Below, piece after piece: positions 8,329 to 17,718 of a stretch of DNA of 64,000 nucleotides. A program made the position numbers and the translations under genes. This DNA is from Streptosporangium oxazolinicum (GTDB taxonomy: Bacteria; Actinomycetota; Actinomycetes; Streptosporangiales; Streptosporangiaceae): contig NZ_BAABAQ010000001.1 of the NCBI RefSeq assembly GCF_039537505.1, forward strand, positions 744,001 to 808,000, given 5' to 3'. Under the pieces are notes generated by a model. That model searched no databases. It was not told where the DNA came from and worked only from the letters and a program-made list of their open reading frames with translations. Every line of letters starts with the position of its first letter. The first letter of the stretch is position 1.

Positions 8329-8984
8329 ATGTCCCCAGGCCCCAGGCTGGTCACGATCAGATCGAGGAACTGGCCCGGCTGCTGCCGGTCCCGGTGGAGC
8401 GGGAGCTTCCGGCGAGCCGTCACCGATCGCTCAAGGAGTTCTTGATGACCGAGATCCACCAGGACGCCCAGCCCGCCGGGCCGAGGCGGCGGCTGCCGCG
8501 CCCGGCCCTCCTCGCCCCCCTGCTGGCCGTCGCCGCCGTGGCGGTCGCCGCCCCGCTGGCCCTCGGCGGCGGTGCGGCCTACGCCGTCTCCAAGAATGAC
8601 GACGGCACCATCTTCATCACCATCAACGAGGCCAAGGACCCCAAGCGTCTCCAGGCGGACCTGCGGGACATGGGCCTCAACGCGGTCGTCGACTACATCC
8701 CCAGGGGCAAGAAGTGCAGCCCGCAGCCCCGCAGCCAGAGCTTCCTGTCCAAGGAGGAGGTCCCTCTCACCGTCTGGCCGGGACCGGAGACCCAGGAGTC
8801 CGGCTTCACGATCGACCCCAGGGCCGTCGGGGACGGCCAGGTCGCGGTGCTGGAGTTCAGCGTCTCCGAGCAACCGCATCTGGCGGTCGCCGGAATCTGG
8901 GCACGCGTTTCCGACGGCCCCGTAGCCGACTGCGTGCTGGTCGACAGCACCGAGGCCCCACTCGGCCCACCCGAGGGTGACTGA
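8325..8984 (+). CDS. Single-pass membrane protein coupled to the ECF sigma factor
   Basis: A 219-residue protein with a cytoplasmic N-terminus of about 50 residues (including EELARLLPVPVERELPASRH), one membrane segment near residues 58-86 (rich in Leu, Ala and Val), and an extracytoplasmic domain containing one Cys pair (C129 and a Cys near 210). The GTGA overlap with the sigma gene implies coupled translation. The layout is like the sensor/anti-sigma-type partners of actinobacterial ECF factors. No ZAS zinc motif (HxxxCxxC) is present, so it is not a classical anti-sigma factor. Its role in controlling the sigma factor is inferred from gene order. Confidence 0.6.
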   Translation: MNVPRPQAGHDQIEELARLLPVPVERELPASRHRSLKEFLMTEIHQDAQPAGPRRRLPRPALLAPLLAVAAVAVAAPLALGGGAAYAVSKNDDGTIFITINEAKDPKRLQADLRDMGLNAVVDYIPRGKKCSPQPRSQSFLSKEEVPLTVWPGPETQESGFTIDPRAVGDGQVAVLEFSVSEQPHLAVAGIWARVSDGPVADCVLVDSTEAPLGPPEGD

Positions 8985-9141
8985 CCGCGCTCTTCCCGGG
9001 GCCCGGGTGCGCGGACCCCGGTTTCCGCCGGTGGCCGCGTCGGCGAGGCGGGCGGGAGGTCCGTCACAGGCAGGTGAGGCGGGCCAAAGGTCCGTCACGG
9101 GCAGGTGAGGCGGCGTTTTCGGGGTGATGGTGACGCGCACG

Positions 9142-9183
9142 ACGACGGCCCCGCCCCGGGAAGATCCGGGGCGGGGCCGTCGT
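9142..9183. terminator. Strong bidirectional hairpin
   Basis: A perfect 18-bp stem (9142-9159 with 9166-9183) around a six-base loop. It lies between the rightward sigma operon and the leftward GlsB-like gene, so it can end both transcripts. There is no U-tract, as is usual in very GC-rich actinobacteria. Confidence 0.85.
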
Positions 9184-9255
9184 GGGTGCCCGAGGGTGGT
9201 GGTCTCCGGGTTCTCCGGGATCTTCCCGTGGAATCCGGCCACCCCGGGTCACGGG

Positions 9256-9528
9256 CTAGCGGACGCCTCGCCTGCCGTACAGGCTCACCGCCAGGATGAC
9301 GCCGACCGCGGCCAGGGCGACCTGAATGATCAGTTCGATCCAGTCGATGCCGGACGTGGCGGAGACCCCCAGGGCTCCGGCGATCGCGGTGCCGATGAGT
9401 GCGGCGACGATACCGATCACGATGGTCAGCCAGATCGGGATGCCCTGCTTGCCGGGCACGACGAGCCGACCCAGGGCACCAATGATGGCGCCGATGACGA
9501 TGGCGGTAATGATGCCGGTGACTGTCAT
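9256..9528 (-). CDS. GlsB/YeaQ/YmgE family stress membrane protein
   Basis: A 90-residue integral membrane protein of the transglycosylase-associated (YeaQ/YmgE) family. Three hydrophobic segments are visible: residues 3-20 (with the GAIIGALGRLVVPG motif), about 32-50 (IGIVAALIGTAIAGALG), and about 62-82. Family members are induced by stress and sit in the cytoplasmic membrane; their biochemical role is not established. It is monocistronic, with a possible stress-sigma promoter at 9564-9586. Confidence 0.9.
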   Translation of the reverse strand: MTVTGIITAIVIGAIIGALGRLVVPGKQGIPIWLTIVIGIVAALIGTAIAGALGVSATSGIDWIELIIQVALAAVGVILAVSLYGRRGVR

Positions 9529-9563
9529 GTTCCACGCTCCCTATCTGCTCAGCTGCCAGGCGT

Positions 9564-9586
9564 ATGCCCTGGGAAAGAGGAACAAC
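9564..9586 (-). promoter_or_regulatory. Possible SigB-like promoter of the GlsB-family gene
   Basis: On the minus strand GTTGTT is followed after eleven bases by GGGCAT, close to the GTTT/GGGTAT pattern of actinobacterial general-stress sigma factors. The -10 element ends about 35 bases before the start codon. The spacing is a little short, so this is tentative. Confidence 0.3.
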
Positions 9587-10408
9587 ACATAACGGGGTGA
9601 CCCGAAATTGGTGGCCACTCGCCGGGACGCGCCCTGAGCTCGTACGGGACATGCCGTAAGGGGGTCGCGAATCGGTCCCGGGCGGGGGTCGAGGGCCGGG
9701 CGCACCGGTGCCTGGGGTGGGAGATCGGGGGCCGTCCCGGTGTTCCCGACGGCCTACCGGCGCGGGGCGCGACGCCGTCCGGGAGGGATCGGAGGAGCAC
9801 AGGCCCGGTGGCGCCGGGGACGAGGGCTCCGGCGAGCGGCTCCTCGCCCTGCTGGGAGCCGCTTTACCCGGCTCCTTTTCCAATGCCGCCGCTTCACCCG
9901 TCGCTTTCCCCGGGCCTCGTTCCGCACGCCTCTTTCCCGTGTCGCGACCCCGGTTATCCTCCGCGCGACACTTTCCTTACCCGCCGTGAAAAGGGATGTG
10001 AATACGGGTCCCGATCCGGTGTGTCCCGCTTAACCACACGTCGTCCGGCGGTACGGGGCGGCCGGACTTCCGGTTCCCCTCACCCGGACGGTCATTGTCG
10101 CGGCACGCCTTTCACCAGGCGACCTTCGGGTCCGGGCGGACGGAAGGGGATGGAGCAGCAGGTAAAGGTGGTTGGGTGCGGAGTGGTGCGCATCCGGGCG
10201 CTCCCCGCGAGGCCCCCTTCCCCCGGACCGGACGGGTCAGCATATCGCCAATGCCATATCACCCCCTCACCATCGTTGATTCCTCGTGACCATGACATAA
10301 CTCCTATAAGGGAAATATCATGACAGTGCGGTAATGGCGTGGGTAAAAACTTCCCGAAAACGCAGCGAGGCAGCCCCGCCGATCCATTCACATCGTGATG
10401 ATCGCCCC
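9587..10408. other. Long divergent intergenic region
   Basis: About 820 bp with no convincing coding frame on either strand. Most of it is GC-rich. An AT-rich island at about 10280-10345 probably holds the promoter of the flavoprotein gene at 10409. Confidence 0.4.
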
Positions 10409-12418
10409 ATGACAGATCCTCACGAGATCAATCCACGTAAGGCCCTGGAACTCGGCATGGACCGGCCCATCTCCCGCCGGGACTTCTTCGATGGGGTGAT
10501 CACGGCCACCGGGATCGCGGCGGCGTGCTCGCTGCCCGGGGCCGACAGGGAAGACGCCCCACCCACACTCCCGGAGGATCTGGAGCTTTCGCCGGACATG
10601 TCCTATCCGCCGTCCCGTACGGGGCTGCGCGGCGACACCGCGGAGACGCTGAGCGTGCCCCACGCCCTTCGCGACCACCGGTTCTGGCCGTACGCGGGCG
10701 CCCCGGAACCCACCGGCGAGCACTACGACCTGGTCGTGGTGGGTGCGGGGATCAGCGGTCTCAGCGCGGCCCACCGCTGGCTGGAGCGCGACCCCGCCGC
10801 GCGGATCCTGATCCTCGACAACCACGACGACATCGGCGGGCACGCCCTGCGCAACGAGTTCCGCCCGGCGGCCGGGAAGGGGCCGCTCGTCGCGTACGGC
10901 GGCTCGCGGTCGATGGAGCGCCCGTCGGCGTGGACCCCGGAGGGCAAGGACCTGCTCGCCAAGCTGGGCATCCACCCCGAGAGGCTCGCGGAGTCCTCCG
11001 GCCGGGGGCTGTACGCGAGCCTGGGGATGCACGACAGCGTCTTCTGCGACCGGGAGACCTTCCCCGAGGAGCGGCTGGTCGTGCTCACGCCCGGCAGGAG
11101 CGCCCCCCGGTGGATCGCCGAGCTGCCCGTCGCGGAGCGGGCCAGACGGGACCTGCTCATGCTGTACGGCGATCCGCCCGACTGGTTCCCCGGCCTGTCC
11201 GCCGAGGAGAAACAGGCGCGGCTGGCCCGGCTGACCTACTCGGGCTTCCTCGGGGACGTCTGCGGGGTCCACCCGGACGTGCTGGCGTTCGTCAGGACCA
11301 TGCCGAGCGACGAGTGGGGCTACGGCTCCGACGCCTTCGGCGCGATCGACGCCTGGGCCGGTGCCGACGAGCACCGGTACGCGGGGTTCCAGGGGCTCGG
11401 GCTCGACAGGTCCAAGCCGTCCAGGTACAACTCCCCGACCGTGATCAAGGAGTGGGACGCGGGCGAACCGCGCGTCTGCCGCTTCCCCGAGGGCAACCAG
11501 GCGATCGTCCGGATGATGGCCGCCCGGATGATCCCCGGCTTCGCCACGAACGCCGACGCACGGGGCGTCACCACCGCGAGCTTCGACTACGGCGTGCTCG
11601 ACCGGCCGGGCAACCGGGTCCGCGTACGCCTGTCCAGCCCGGTGGTCTCGGCCGCCAACGACGGCCTCCCCGGCACGGCCACCGGCGCCACGGTCGGCTA
11701 CTTCGACGGCGAGCGGGTGAGGACCGTGCGGGCGAGCGGTGTGATCATGGCCTGCTGGAACTCGATGATCCCCTACCTGATCGACGACCTCCCGCCCGCG
11801 CAACATGCGGCCCTGCGGCGAGCGGTCAAGGTACCCCTGCTGTACGCGACCGTCCAGCTCCGCGACTGGCGGGCCTGGCGGAGGATGGGGATCAGGCGCG
11901 CCCGGTTCACCGGCGCCCGCTGGTGCGTGGCCGAGCTCGACGACCCCGCCGACACCGGCGGCTACCGGTGCCCGAGGAGGCCCGAGGAGCCGATCACCGC
12001 GCACCTGGTCGCCACCCCCGTCACCCCCGGCGTGTCACCCGCGGACGGCTCGATCGCCGGGCGGTACGCCCTGATCGAGACGCCGTACGAGCACCTGGAG
12101 TACGGCATCCGCGACCAGCTCACCCGGCTGCTCGGGCCGGGAGGCTTCGACGCGGCCCGCGACATCGAGGCGATCACGGTCAACCGGTGGGGACACGGCT
12201 ACGCGCCGGAGTACGCCACCCCGTGGGACCTCGACTTCTACCCCGACGGGCGGCCCCCGGCTGCCGTCGCCCGCAGGACGCACGGCCGGATCGCGATCGC
12301 CAACTCCGACTCCGTTCCCGCCGCCCGCGCCGACGCGGCCGTCACCGCCGCCTACCGCGCGGTCGACGAGCTCCAGATCGGACCCGCGCGCCCCTCCCTC
12401 GGCCCGCTTCTGGCCTGA
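10409..12418 (+). CDS. Tat-exported FAD-dependent oxidoreductase, spermidine-dehydrogenase-like
   Basis: A 669-residue flavoprotein. Residues 21-40 (ISRRDFFDGV plus a hydrophobic run ending in Cys 40) look like a twin-arginine export signal, possibly with a weak lipobox. Residues 107-120 form the FAD dinucleotide-binding motif, VVGAGISGLSAAHR. The order MDRPISRRDFF, YPPSRTGLRG, HALRDH and the final NSDSVPAARADAA matches the family of periplasmic spermidine dehydrogenases (SpdH) and relatives. If that holds, it oxidises a polyamine or similar amine on the outside. The frame is open to 10334, but ATG 10409 is the start that places the Tat signal at the N-terminus. The substrate is inferred only. 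Confidence 0.75.
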   Translation: MTDPHEINPRKALELGMDRPISRRDFFDGVITATGIAAACSLPGADREDAPPTLPEDLELSPDMSYPPSRTGLRGDTAETLSVPHALRDHRFWPYAGAPEPTGEHYDLVVVGAGISGLSAAHRWLERDPAARILILDNHDDIGGHALRNEFRPAAGKGPLVAYGGSRSMERPSAWTPEGKDLLAKLGIHPERLAESSGRGLYASLGMHDSVFCDRETFPEERLVVLTPGRSAPRWIAELPVAERARRDLLMLYGDPPDWFPGLSAEEKQARLARLTYSGFLGDVCGVHPDVLAFVRTMPSDEWGYGSDAFGAIDAWAGADEHRYAGFQGLGLDRSKPSRYNSPTVIKEWDAGEPRVCRFPEGNQAIVRMMAARMIPGFATNADARGVTTASFDYGVLDRPGNRVRVRLSSPVVSAANDGLPGTATGATVGYFDGERVRTVRASGVIMACWNSMIPYLIDDLPPAQHAALRRAVKVPLLYATVQLRDWRAWRRMGIRRARFTGARWCVAELDDPADTGGYRCPRRPEEPITAHLVATPVTPGVSPADGSIAGRYALIETPYEHLEYGIRDQLTRLLGPGGFDAARDIEAITVNRWGHGYAPEYATPWDLDFYPDGRPPAAVARRTHGRIAIANSDSVPAARADAAVTAAYRAVDELQIGPARPSLGPLLA

Positions 12419-12454
12419 CTCCCCTGGCCGGACGGACCGCCCACGAAGGTTTTC

Positions 12455-13483
12455 TCAGGCCGGTCTTCTCAGCCGGGTGAAGGCCCAGCTCATGCTGGGC
12501 TCGACCGCCCAGCGGGTGACGCGCCGCACCGGCGCCGTGCACAGCAGGGCGGCGAGCCCGACGCCGAAGAGCGCCACGGCCACCACCCCGGGCAGGGTCT
12601 GCGACCAGTCGCCGTAGAACCGCTCCGCGACCTTCACCACCAGGCCGTGGAGAAGGTAGGCGTACATGGTCGCCATGCCGAGCCCGGAGTACCAGGTGCG
12701 CCTGGACGGGGTGATCGCCAGGAACGCGGCGACGAGCAGCGCCCCCGCGGCCAGCATGCCCAGGCGGATCAGGCTGCCGGTGAGGTCGTCCACCCCGATC
12801 ACGTCGTTGGCGTGCCGCCAGCGGATCCACTCGGTCTTCACGGAGGTGTGTATGGCGAAGGCGAGGACCGCGCCGGCGGCCAGGGTGACCGCGCCCGCGA
12901 CCCGGACCCACCGCCTCCTGAGCCACTCGAAGTGCTCGGGCCGCAGCATGAGCCCGAGCACGTAGAACGGGAGCAGTCCGAGGGTGCGGTTCATCGACAG
13001 CTCGTCGGGGAGCCTGCTCATCCCCGACAGCAGTGACAGCCCGACCGCGATCACCAGCGGCCACCGCAGCTGTTGCCAGACCGGTGTGGACAGCCGCCAC
13101 AGGAACAGCGACATCAGGAACCAGGTCAGGTAGTACGGGTCGAGGAGGCTGATGTCGAGCTTGCCGTACAGGATGAGGCGGGGAAGCGAGTAGATCAGCT
13201 CGAAGATCACGTACGGGACGGCGAGGGTGCTGATCAGCTTGCGCGCCTTGCCCGACGAGAAGGTGAAATTTCGTGACAGGTAGCCGCTGAGCACGATGAA
13301 CAGCGGCATGTGGAACGTGTACACGAAGAAGTAGGCGGCGTGCGCGGCCGGAACGTCCCGCAGGTCCTCGATCAGGTGACCGGACACGACCAGGGTGATC
13401 GCGAGGAACTTGGCGTTGTCGAAGAACGGGTCCCTGGCCGAGGCGGGCGGCAGGACGGCCCGCAGCGGGGTTGCGACGCTCAC
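12455..13483 (-). CDS. Acyltransferase family 3 membrane protein
   Basis: A 342-residue multipass membrane protein of the acyltransferase 3 family (fucose 4-O-acetylase-like), which transfers acyl groups to sugars or other exported glycoconjugates. The N-terminal FFDNAKFLAITLVVSGHL holds the conserved His of the first helix, followed by HMPLFIVLSGYL; about ten hydrophobic segments follow. It converges with the flavoprotein gene, 36 bp apart. There are no polysaccharide genes nearby, so the acceptor is unknown. Confidence 0.85.
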   Translation of the reverse strand: MSVATPLRAVLPPASARDPFFDNAKFLAITLVVSGHLIEDLRDVPAAHAAYFFVYTFHMPLFIVLSGYLSRNFTFSSGKARKLISTLAVPYVIFELIYSLPRLILYGKLDISLLDPYYLTWFLMSLFLWRLSTPVWQQLRWPLVIAVGLSLLSGMSRLPDELSMNRTLGLLPFYVLGLMLRPEHFEWLRRRWVRVAGAVTLAAGAVLAFAIHTSVKTEWIRWRHANDVIGVDDLTGSLIRLGMLAAGALLVAAFLAITPSRRTWYSGLGMATMYAYLLHGLVVKVAERFYGDWSQTLPGVVAVALFGVGLAALLCTAPVRRVTRWAVEPSMSWAFTRLRRPA

Positions 13484-13639
13484 AGCCCCGGACGGTAACC
13501 GGACCCGCCCAACGCCCGGCGAACGGCCGGTGACGCGCGGGGAAATCCCCCCTGCGAACCGTACGGCCGCCCGTCGCGGGTGAGACCCCCACCAACATGT
13601 CCGCGCGCCCGCGCGGACGCGGCCGGTTCGGGTGACGCG

Positions 13640-13740
13640 GCGTGGAGTACGGGTCGTGGAATGTCCACGCGCCCACGCGTGGGTACCCGCGTACCCGCGT
13701 GCCTACACGCGTACCCGCGCGGGAACGCCGCCGTACGGAC
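13640..13740. repeat. Low-complexity (acccgcgt)n / cccacgcgtggg repeat patch
   Basis: Within the 266 bp between the SDR stop and the acyltransferase start, short units such as acccgcgt and cacgcg recur several times. The patch includes the perfect 12-bp palindrome cccacgcgtggg near 13671-13682. No gene is visible here. It may act as a terminator for the leftward SDR gene or be a slippage-prone repeat. Confidence 0.5.
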
Positions 13741-13749
13741 CGCGAGCGG

Positions 13750-14556
13750 TTACGCGACGGCGGCGGCGCTGGCGTCCCAGAGGGCGCGGGCCAGCGCGGG
13801 GTCGGTCATCCTCCTGGGAACGACCGCGGGGGCGCCCTTGGCGAAGTAGCGGCCCGGGTGGGCGGCGCCGTCCGGATGGGTGGCGAGGTGGACCATGGTG
13901 CTCGCCCCCTCCTCGACGGTCTGGCCCATGCCGGGGACGTTCTTCACCATCCACATCATGAGCGTCGACGGGGCGAACTCGGTCCTGATCACGCCCGGAT
14001 GGAAGCAGGTCGGGGTCACCCCGGTGCCCTGGAGGCGGCGGGCCAGCTCCACCGTGAACAGGGCGTTCGCCTGCTTGGAGTCCCCGTACTGGAGCCAGCC
14101 GCTCCAGCGCCGCCGCTCGCGGTCGAGGTCGGACGGGTCGAGGCCCCCGGTCTTGCCCGCCCGGGAGGTGGTGGTGATCACTCGCCCCGCGACCCGTTCG
14201 AGCAGCAGGTTCGTCAGCAGGAAGGGGGCCAGGTGGTTGACCTGGATCATCATCTCGTGGCCGTCGCGCGTGAGCGTGCGCCTGGTGGTCATGACGCCCG
14301 CGTTGTTGACGAGCACGTCGATCCGGTCGTAGCGGGACAGGAGTTCAGCCGCCAACCTACGCACATCATCCAAAAGGGTGTAATCGCAGGTAAACGTATC
14401 CGGAAGTGCCCCGGAGACCTCGCGCACCCTTTCCGCTACCCGAGCCGTCTTGTCGGGATTACGGCCAACCAGAACTACCGTCTGCCCGCGCCTCGCGAGC
14501 TCCACCGCCGCCGCTTCACCAATTCCGGCACTAGCCCCGGTAATCACACTAATCAT
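13750..14556 (-). CDS. SDR family NAD(P)-dependent oxidoreductase
   Basis: A 268-residue classical-type short-chain dehydrogenase. The cofactor motif TGASAGIG is at residues 6-13, the NNAG motif is in VLVNNAGVM, and the catalytic YxxxK is intact in YGDSKQAN. A substrate-loop segment with CFHPGVIRTEFAP follows, like retinol-dehydrogenase/WWOX-type SDRs. GGAGG five bases before ATG 14556 fixes the start; the frame is open four codons further. It is divergent from the first conservon. Substrate unknown. Confidence 0.9.
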   Translation of the reverse strand: MISVITGASAGIGEAAAVELARRGQTVVLVGRNPDKTARVAERVREVSGALPDTFTCDYTLLDDVRRLAAELLSRYDRIDVLVNNAGVMTTRRTLTRDGHEMMIQVNHLAPFLLTNLLLERVAGRVITTTSRAGKTGGLDPSDLDRERRRWSGWLQYGDSKQANALFTVELARRLQGTGVTPTCFHPGVIRTEFAPSTLMMWMVKNVPGMGQTVEEGASTMVHLATHPDGAAHPGRYFAKGAPAVVPRRMTDPALARALWDASAAAVA

Positions 14557-14670
14557 CAGATCCTCCACTGCGCAAAAACCTTATTCGGTGCTAGTCTCCT
14601 GTGCGATCTTCCGGAGGCGTATCCATCCCTAAGCCGGCACGAGCCTCCACACGCTCAGAGGTTGGAACGA

Positions 14671-17247
14671 GTGGACATGGGCTCTAGAAACCGCTCGATT
14701 CGGTTCAAGATTTTCTTGCTGTTGCTCCTGCCGCTGCTGTCACTGAGCGCGCTCTGGGGCTTCGTACTCAACCTGACCGTTGGCGACGGCATCGCGCTGC
14801 TGAAGGCGAACGCCCTCTACCAGACGGTGGGCGTCACCTCCACGGAGCTGGGACTTCAGCTCCAGGCCGAGCGGACACAGTCGTCGGTGGCGATCAGTTC
14901 CAGGGTCCTCACGAGCGGGATGGGCGATCAGCGCGCCCGCACCGACCGCGCGGTCGCGGGGTTCAGGAAGGCCGCCACAACCGACAATTCCGGCAGCCCG
15001 GAACTGCGCAACTCGCTGGACGAGCTGCTCCGCCAGCTCGACAGGCTGCCGAGCGTCCGCTCGGGCGTCGACAGCGGGCAGCACACGCGGCTGGGCGTGC
15101 TGTCGAACTACAACCAGATCCTCGACGCGGTCTTCCTGGTGTACGACCAGATGGCCGCCGTGCCCGACCTCTCGATCTTCCAGCAGGCCACGGCCATGCA
15201 GGGCATGGGCAACGCCCACGACATGGTCGCCAGGGAGAACGCGCTGATCAGCGGGGCGCTGATCGACTACCGGCTGTCCGAGGAGGAGCGCAGGGCCTTC
15301 GGCGAGTACGTCGCCACCCGGCGCTTCCTGCACGCCAGGGGCGCGGCCTCGCTGGACCCCGAGCTGGGCGCGCAGTACCGCGACACCTTCGCCTCCGCCG
15401 CCTTCGAGAAGTTCACCGACCTGGAGAAGGCCATCATCGGGTCGACCGGCGGCCGGCTGACCCCCGAGGCGAGCAAGTGGAAGACGACCACGAACGCGAT
15501 CTCGACCTGGCTCGACAAGGTCAATTTCTCCTCCTCCAAGATCCTGGCGGACCGGGCCCAGGAGGTCGCCACCGGCGTCCTGATCCGGATCGTGATAGCG
15601 GGTGGCGTCGGCCTGATCGCGGTGGTCGCGTCGATCATCATCTCGGTCCGCTTCGGCCGCCGCCTCGCCGCCGAACTGGCCGGGCTCCGCTCGGCCGCCC
15701 TGGATCTGGCGGACGTGCGGCTCCCCCGCGTCGTCGACCGCCTGCGGCGCGGCGAGGAGGTCGACGTACGGGCCGAGGCGCCGCCGATCCAGGCGGGCGG
15801 CTCGACCGAGGTGCACGACGTGGCCCACGCGTTCGGCTCGGTGCAGCGCACCGCCGTGGAGGCCGCCGTCGGCCAGGCCAACATGCGGCGCGGTGTCAGC
15901 CAGGTCTTCGTGAACCTGGCCCGGCGCAAGCAGAGCCTGCTGCACCGCCAGCTCACCCTGCTCGACAGCATGCAGCGCCGGGCGACCGACCCCGACAGCC
16001 TTGAGGACCTGTTCCGGCTGGATCACCTGACCACCCGCATGCGGCGGCACGCGGAGGGCCTGATCATCCTGTCCGGCTCGGCGCCCGGCCGGTCGTGGCG
16101 CAAGCCGGTGCCGGTGATCGACGTCCTGCGGGCCGCGATCGCCGAGGTCGAGGACTACACCCGGGTCAACGTGGTGCCGGTGCCCGACGTCTCGCTCGAC
16201 GGGGCCGCGGTCGCCGACATCACCCACCTGGTGGCCGAACTGATCGAGAACGCCACGATCTTCTCGCCGCCGCAGACCTCGGTCACCGTGCGCGGCGACG
16301 TGGTGGCCAACGGGTTCGCCGTCGAGGTCGAGGACCGCGGCCTGGGCCTGAGCACCGAGGAGTACGCGGCGATCAACGAGCGGCTGGCCAGCCCGCCGGA
16401 GTTCGACCTGGCGGACAGCGACCGGCTCGGCCTGTTCGTGGTGGGCCAGCTCGCCTCCCGGCACGGCGTCCAGGTCATCCTGCGCGGCTCGCCGTTCGGC
16501 GGCACCACGGCCATCGTCCTCATCCCCCGCTCGGTGATCGCCCAGCAGGGCTCGCCGCTCGCCCTCACCGCGGAGCGGCCGTCCCCCGCCGCCGAACGCG
16601 TCACCGGGCGTCCGGGAGAGCTGTTCGAGTCCGCCCCGCCCGGCGCGCTCGCTCCCCCGGCCAACGGCACCAACCTCCCGCGCAGGACGAGGCAGGCCTC
16701 CTCGAACCAGCCCGCCCAGCCCGCACAGCCCGCCGCGGCCCCGTCCCTCAGCGTGGTGACGGACCTGCCCGCCCGCGCCCCGTTCCCGGATCGGGCCGCG
16801 CCCGCGGGCCGGGAGACGGGCTGGGACACGGGCTGGGACGCGGCCTCCCGCGAGGCGCCCCCCAACGCGCCGTTCCCGGCGGCGCCCTCGGAGCCCTCGG
16901 GGTCCCAGGGATCGCCTCAGGAGCCCCGTGAGCCCCACGAGACGCCCCCGGAGCCCCGGCCCCGGGAGAAGGGCGGCAACGGCGGTCCGACGCGTCAGAA
17001 GGCCACACAGCCCCCCACGGGGCCGGGCGGCCTGCCCCGCAGGGTCCGGCAGGCGAACCTGGCGCCTCAGCTCCGCCAGGAGGCGGAGCCCGCCGGGCCG
17101 GGACCGAGGGCGGAACCGAGCGAGGAGCGTTCGCCGGACGAGGTCCGCGCGCTGTTCTCCGCCTTCCAGGCGGGGGCGCGACGCGGGCGCGAGGAGCAGG
17201 ACAATGACTTCGCGCACCATACGACAGGCGACAAGGGGGACAAGTGA
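14671..17247 (+). CDS. cvnA: Conservon sensor histidine kinase-like protein, nitrate/nitrite-sensing domain (CvnA type)
   Basis: An 858-residue membrane sensor heading a complete conservon. There is an N-terminal membrane segment (IRFKIFLLLLLPLLSLSALW), then an extracellular nitrate/nitrite-sensing (NIT-like) helical domain to about residue 300. A second membrane segment follows near 305-330, then a HAMP-like linker and a HATPase_c domain with the N box ELIENATIFSPP (about residue 523) and the G box VEDRGLGLS. The last 240 residues are a disordered Pro/Ala-rich tail. I see no DHp-type phosphoacceptor His box, as is usual for CvnA. In Streptomyces, CvnA-D form a membrane complex likened to eukaryotic G-protein receptors. 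GTG 14671 has a GAGG nine bases upstream; ATG 14677 is the alternative. The stop overlaps cvnB by four bases. Confidence 0.9.
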   Translation: MDMGSRNRSIRFKIFLLLLLPLLSLSALWGFVLNLTVGDGIALLKANALYQTVGVTSTELGLQLQAERTQSSVAISSRVLTSGMGDQRARTDRAVAGFRKAATTDNSGSPELRNSLDELLRQLDRLPSVRSGVDSGQHTRLGVLSNYNQILDAVFLVYDQMAAVPDLSIFQQATAMQGMGNAHDMVARENALISGALIDYRLSEEERRAFGEYVATRRFLHARGAASLDPELGAQYRDTFASAAFEKFTDLEKAIIGSTGGRLTPEASKWKTTTNAISTWLDKVNFSSSKILADRAQEVATGVLIRIVIAGGVGLIAVVASIIISVRFGRRLAAELAGLRSAALDLADVRLPRVVDRLRRGEEVDVRAEAPPIQAGGSTEVHDVAHAFGSVQRTAVEAAVGQANMRRGVSQVFVNLARRKQSLLHRQLTLLDSMQRRATDPDSLEDLFRLDHLTTRMRRHAEGLIILSGSAPGRSWRKPVPVIDVLRAAIAEVEDYTRVNVVPVPDVSLDGAAVADITHLVAELIENATIFSPPQTSVTVRGDVVANGFAVEVEDRGLGLSTEEYAAINERLASPPEFDLADSDRLGLFVVGQLASRHGVQVILRGSPFGGTTAIVLIPRSVIAQQGSPLALTAERPSPAAERVTGRPGELFESAPPGALAPPANGTNLPRRTRQASSNQPAQPAQPAAAPSLSVVTDLPARAPFPDRAAPAGRETGWDTGWDAASREAPPNAPFPAAPSEPSGSQGSPQEPREPHETPPEPRPREKGGNGGPTRQKATQPPTGPGGLPRRVRQANLAPQLRQEAEPAGPGPRAEPSEERSPDEVRALFSAFQAGARRGREEQDNDFAHHTTGDKGDK

Positions 17248-17651
17248 CCGGGAAATTGACCAACACCGGCGAGCTGAACTGGCTCCTCGACGACCTGACC
17301 ACCAGGGTGGGCGCGGTACGCCAGGCGGTGATCCTCTCCACCGACGGGCTGGCCGTCGGATTCTCGAAGGGGCTCCTGCGCGAGGACGCCGAGCATCTGT
17401 CCGCGGTCGCCGCCGGTTTCCAGAGCCTGGCGCGCGGGGCGGGACGCCACTTCGGCGGCGGCGACGTGCGCCAGACCATCGTGGAGATGGAGTCGGCGTT
17501 CCTGTTCGTCACCGCCGCGGGACAGGGCACCTGCCTGGCCGTGCTGAGCAGTTCCGACGCCGACGTCGGCCACATCGCCTACGAGATGGCGATGCTGGTC
17601 AAGCGGGTCGGCCAGCACATCTCCACCAATCCACGTCAAGGTCTCTCGTGA
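17244..17651 (+). CDS. cvnB: Roadblock/LC7 domain protein (CvnB type)
   Basis: A 135-residue roadblock/LC7 protein, the usual second member of a conservon. It starts with ELNWLLDDLTTRVGAVRQAV, followed by LSTDGLAVGFSKG and the AEHLSAVAAGFQSLARGA helix. Roadblock proteins bind and modulate small GTPases, which fits the CvnD GTPase downstream. The GTG start overlaps the cvnA stop (GTGA). It is clearly homologous to the protein at 19094-19483. Confidence 0.92.
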   Translation: MTGKLTNTGELNWLLDDLTTRVGAVRQAVILSTDGLAVGFSKGLLREDAEHLSAVAAGFQSLARGAGRHFGGGDVRQTIVEMESAFLFVTAAGQGTCLAVLSSSDADVGHIAYEMAMLVKRVGQHISTNPRQGLS

Positions 17652-17718
17652 GGAAGGGAGCGGGTGGCCGCGTCGTCGACGGACCGTCGGATCCCCGAGC
17701 CCGGTGCCGGAGGTCCGG

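Noticed and set aside
9740..10323. Overlapping plus-strand frames of 90-170 codons in the long intergenic region
   Set aside because: No ribosome sites, Pro/Arg low-complexity translation, and no agreement between frames on a protein-like segment.
13642..14670. Extension of the first cvnA frame far upstream
   Set aside because: The frame is open but covers the SDR gene on the other strand and its translation has no protein character; the signal-anchor start at 14671/14677 is typical.
14740..17220. 826-codon open frame on the minus strand across the first cvnA
   Set aside because: It is the antisense shadow of a GC-rich gene: low-complexity Gly/Arg/Leu translation, no domain, and the plus-strand cvnA is clearly real.
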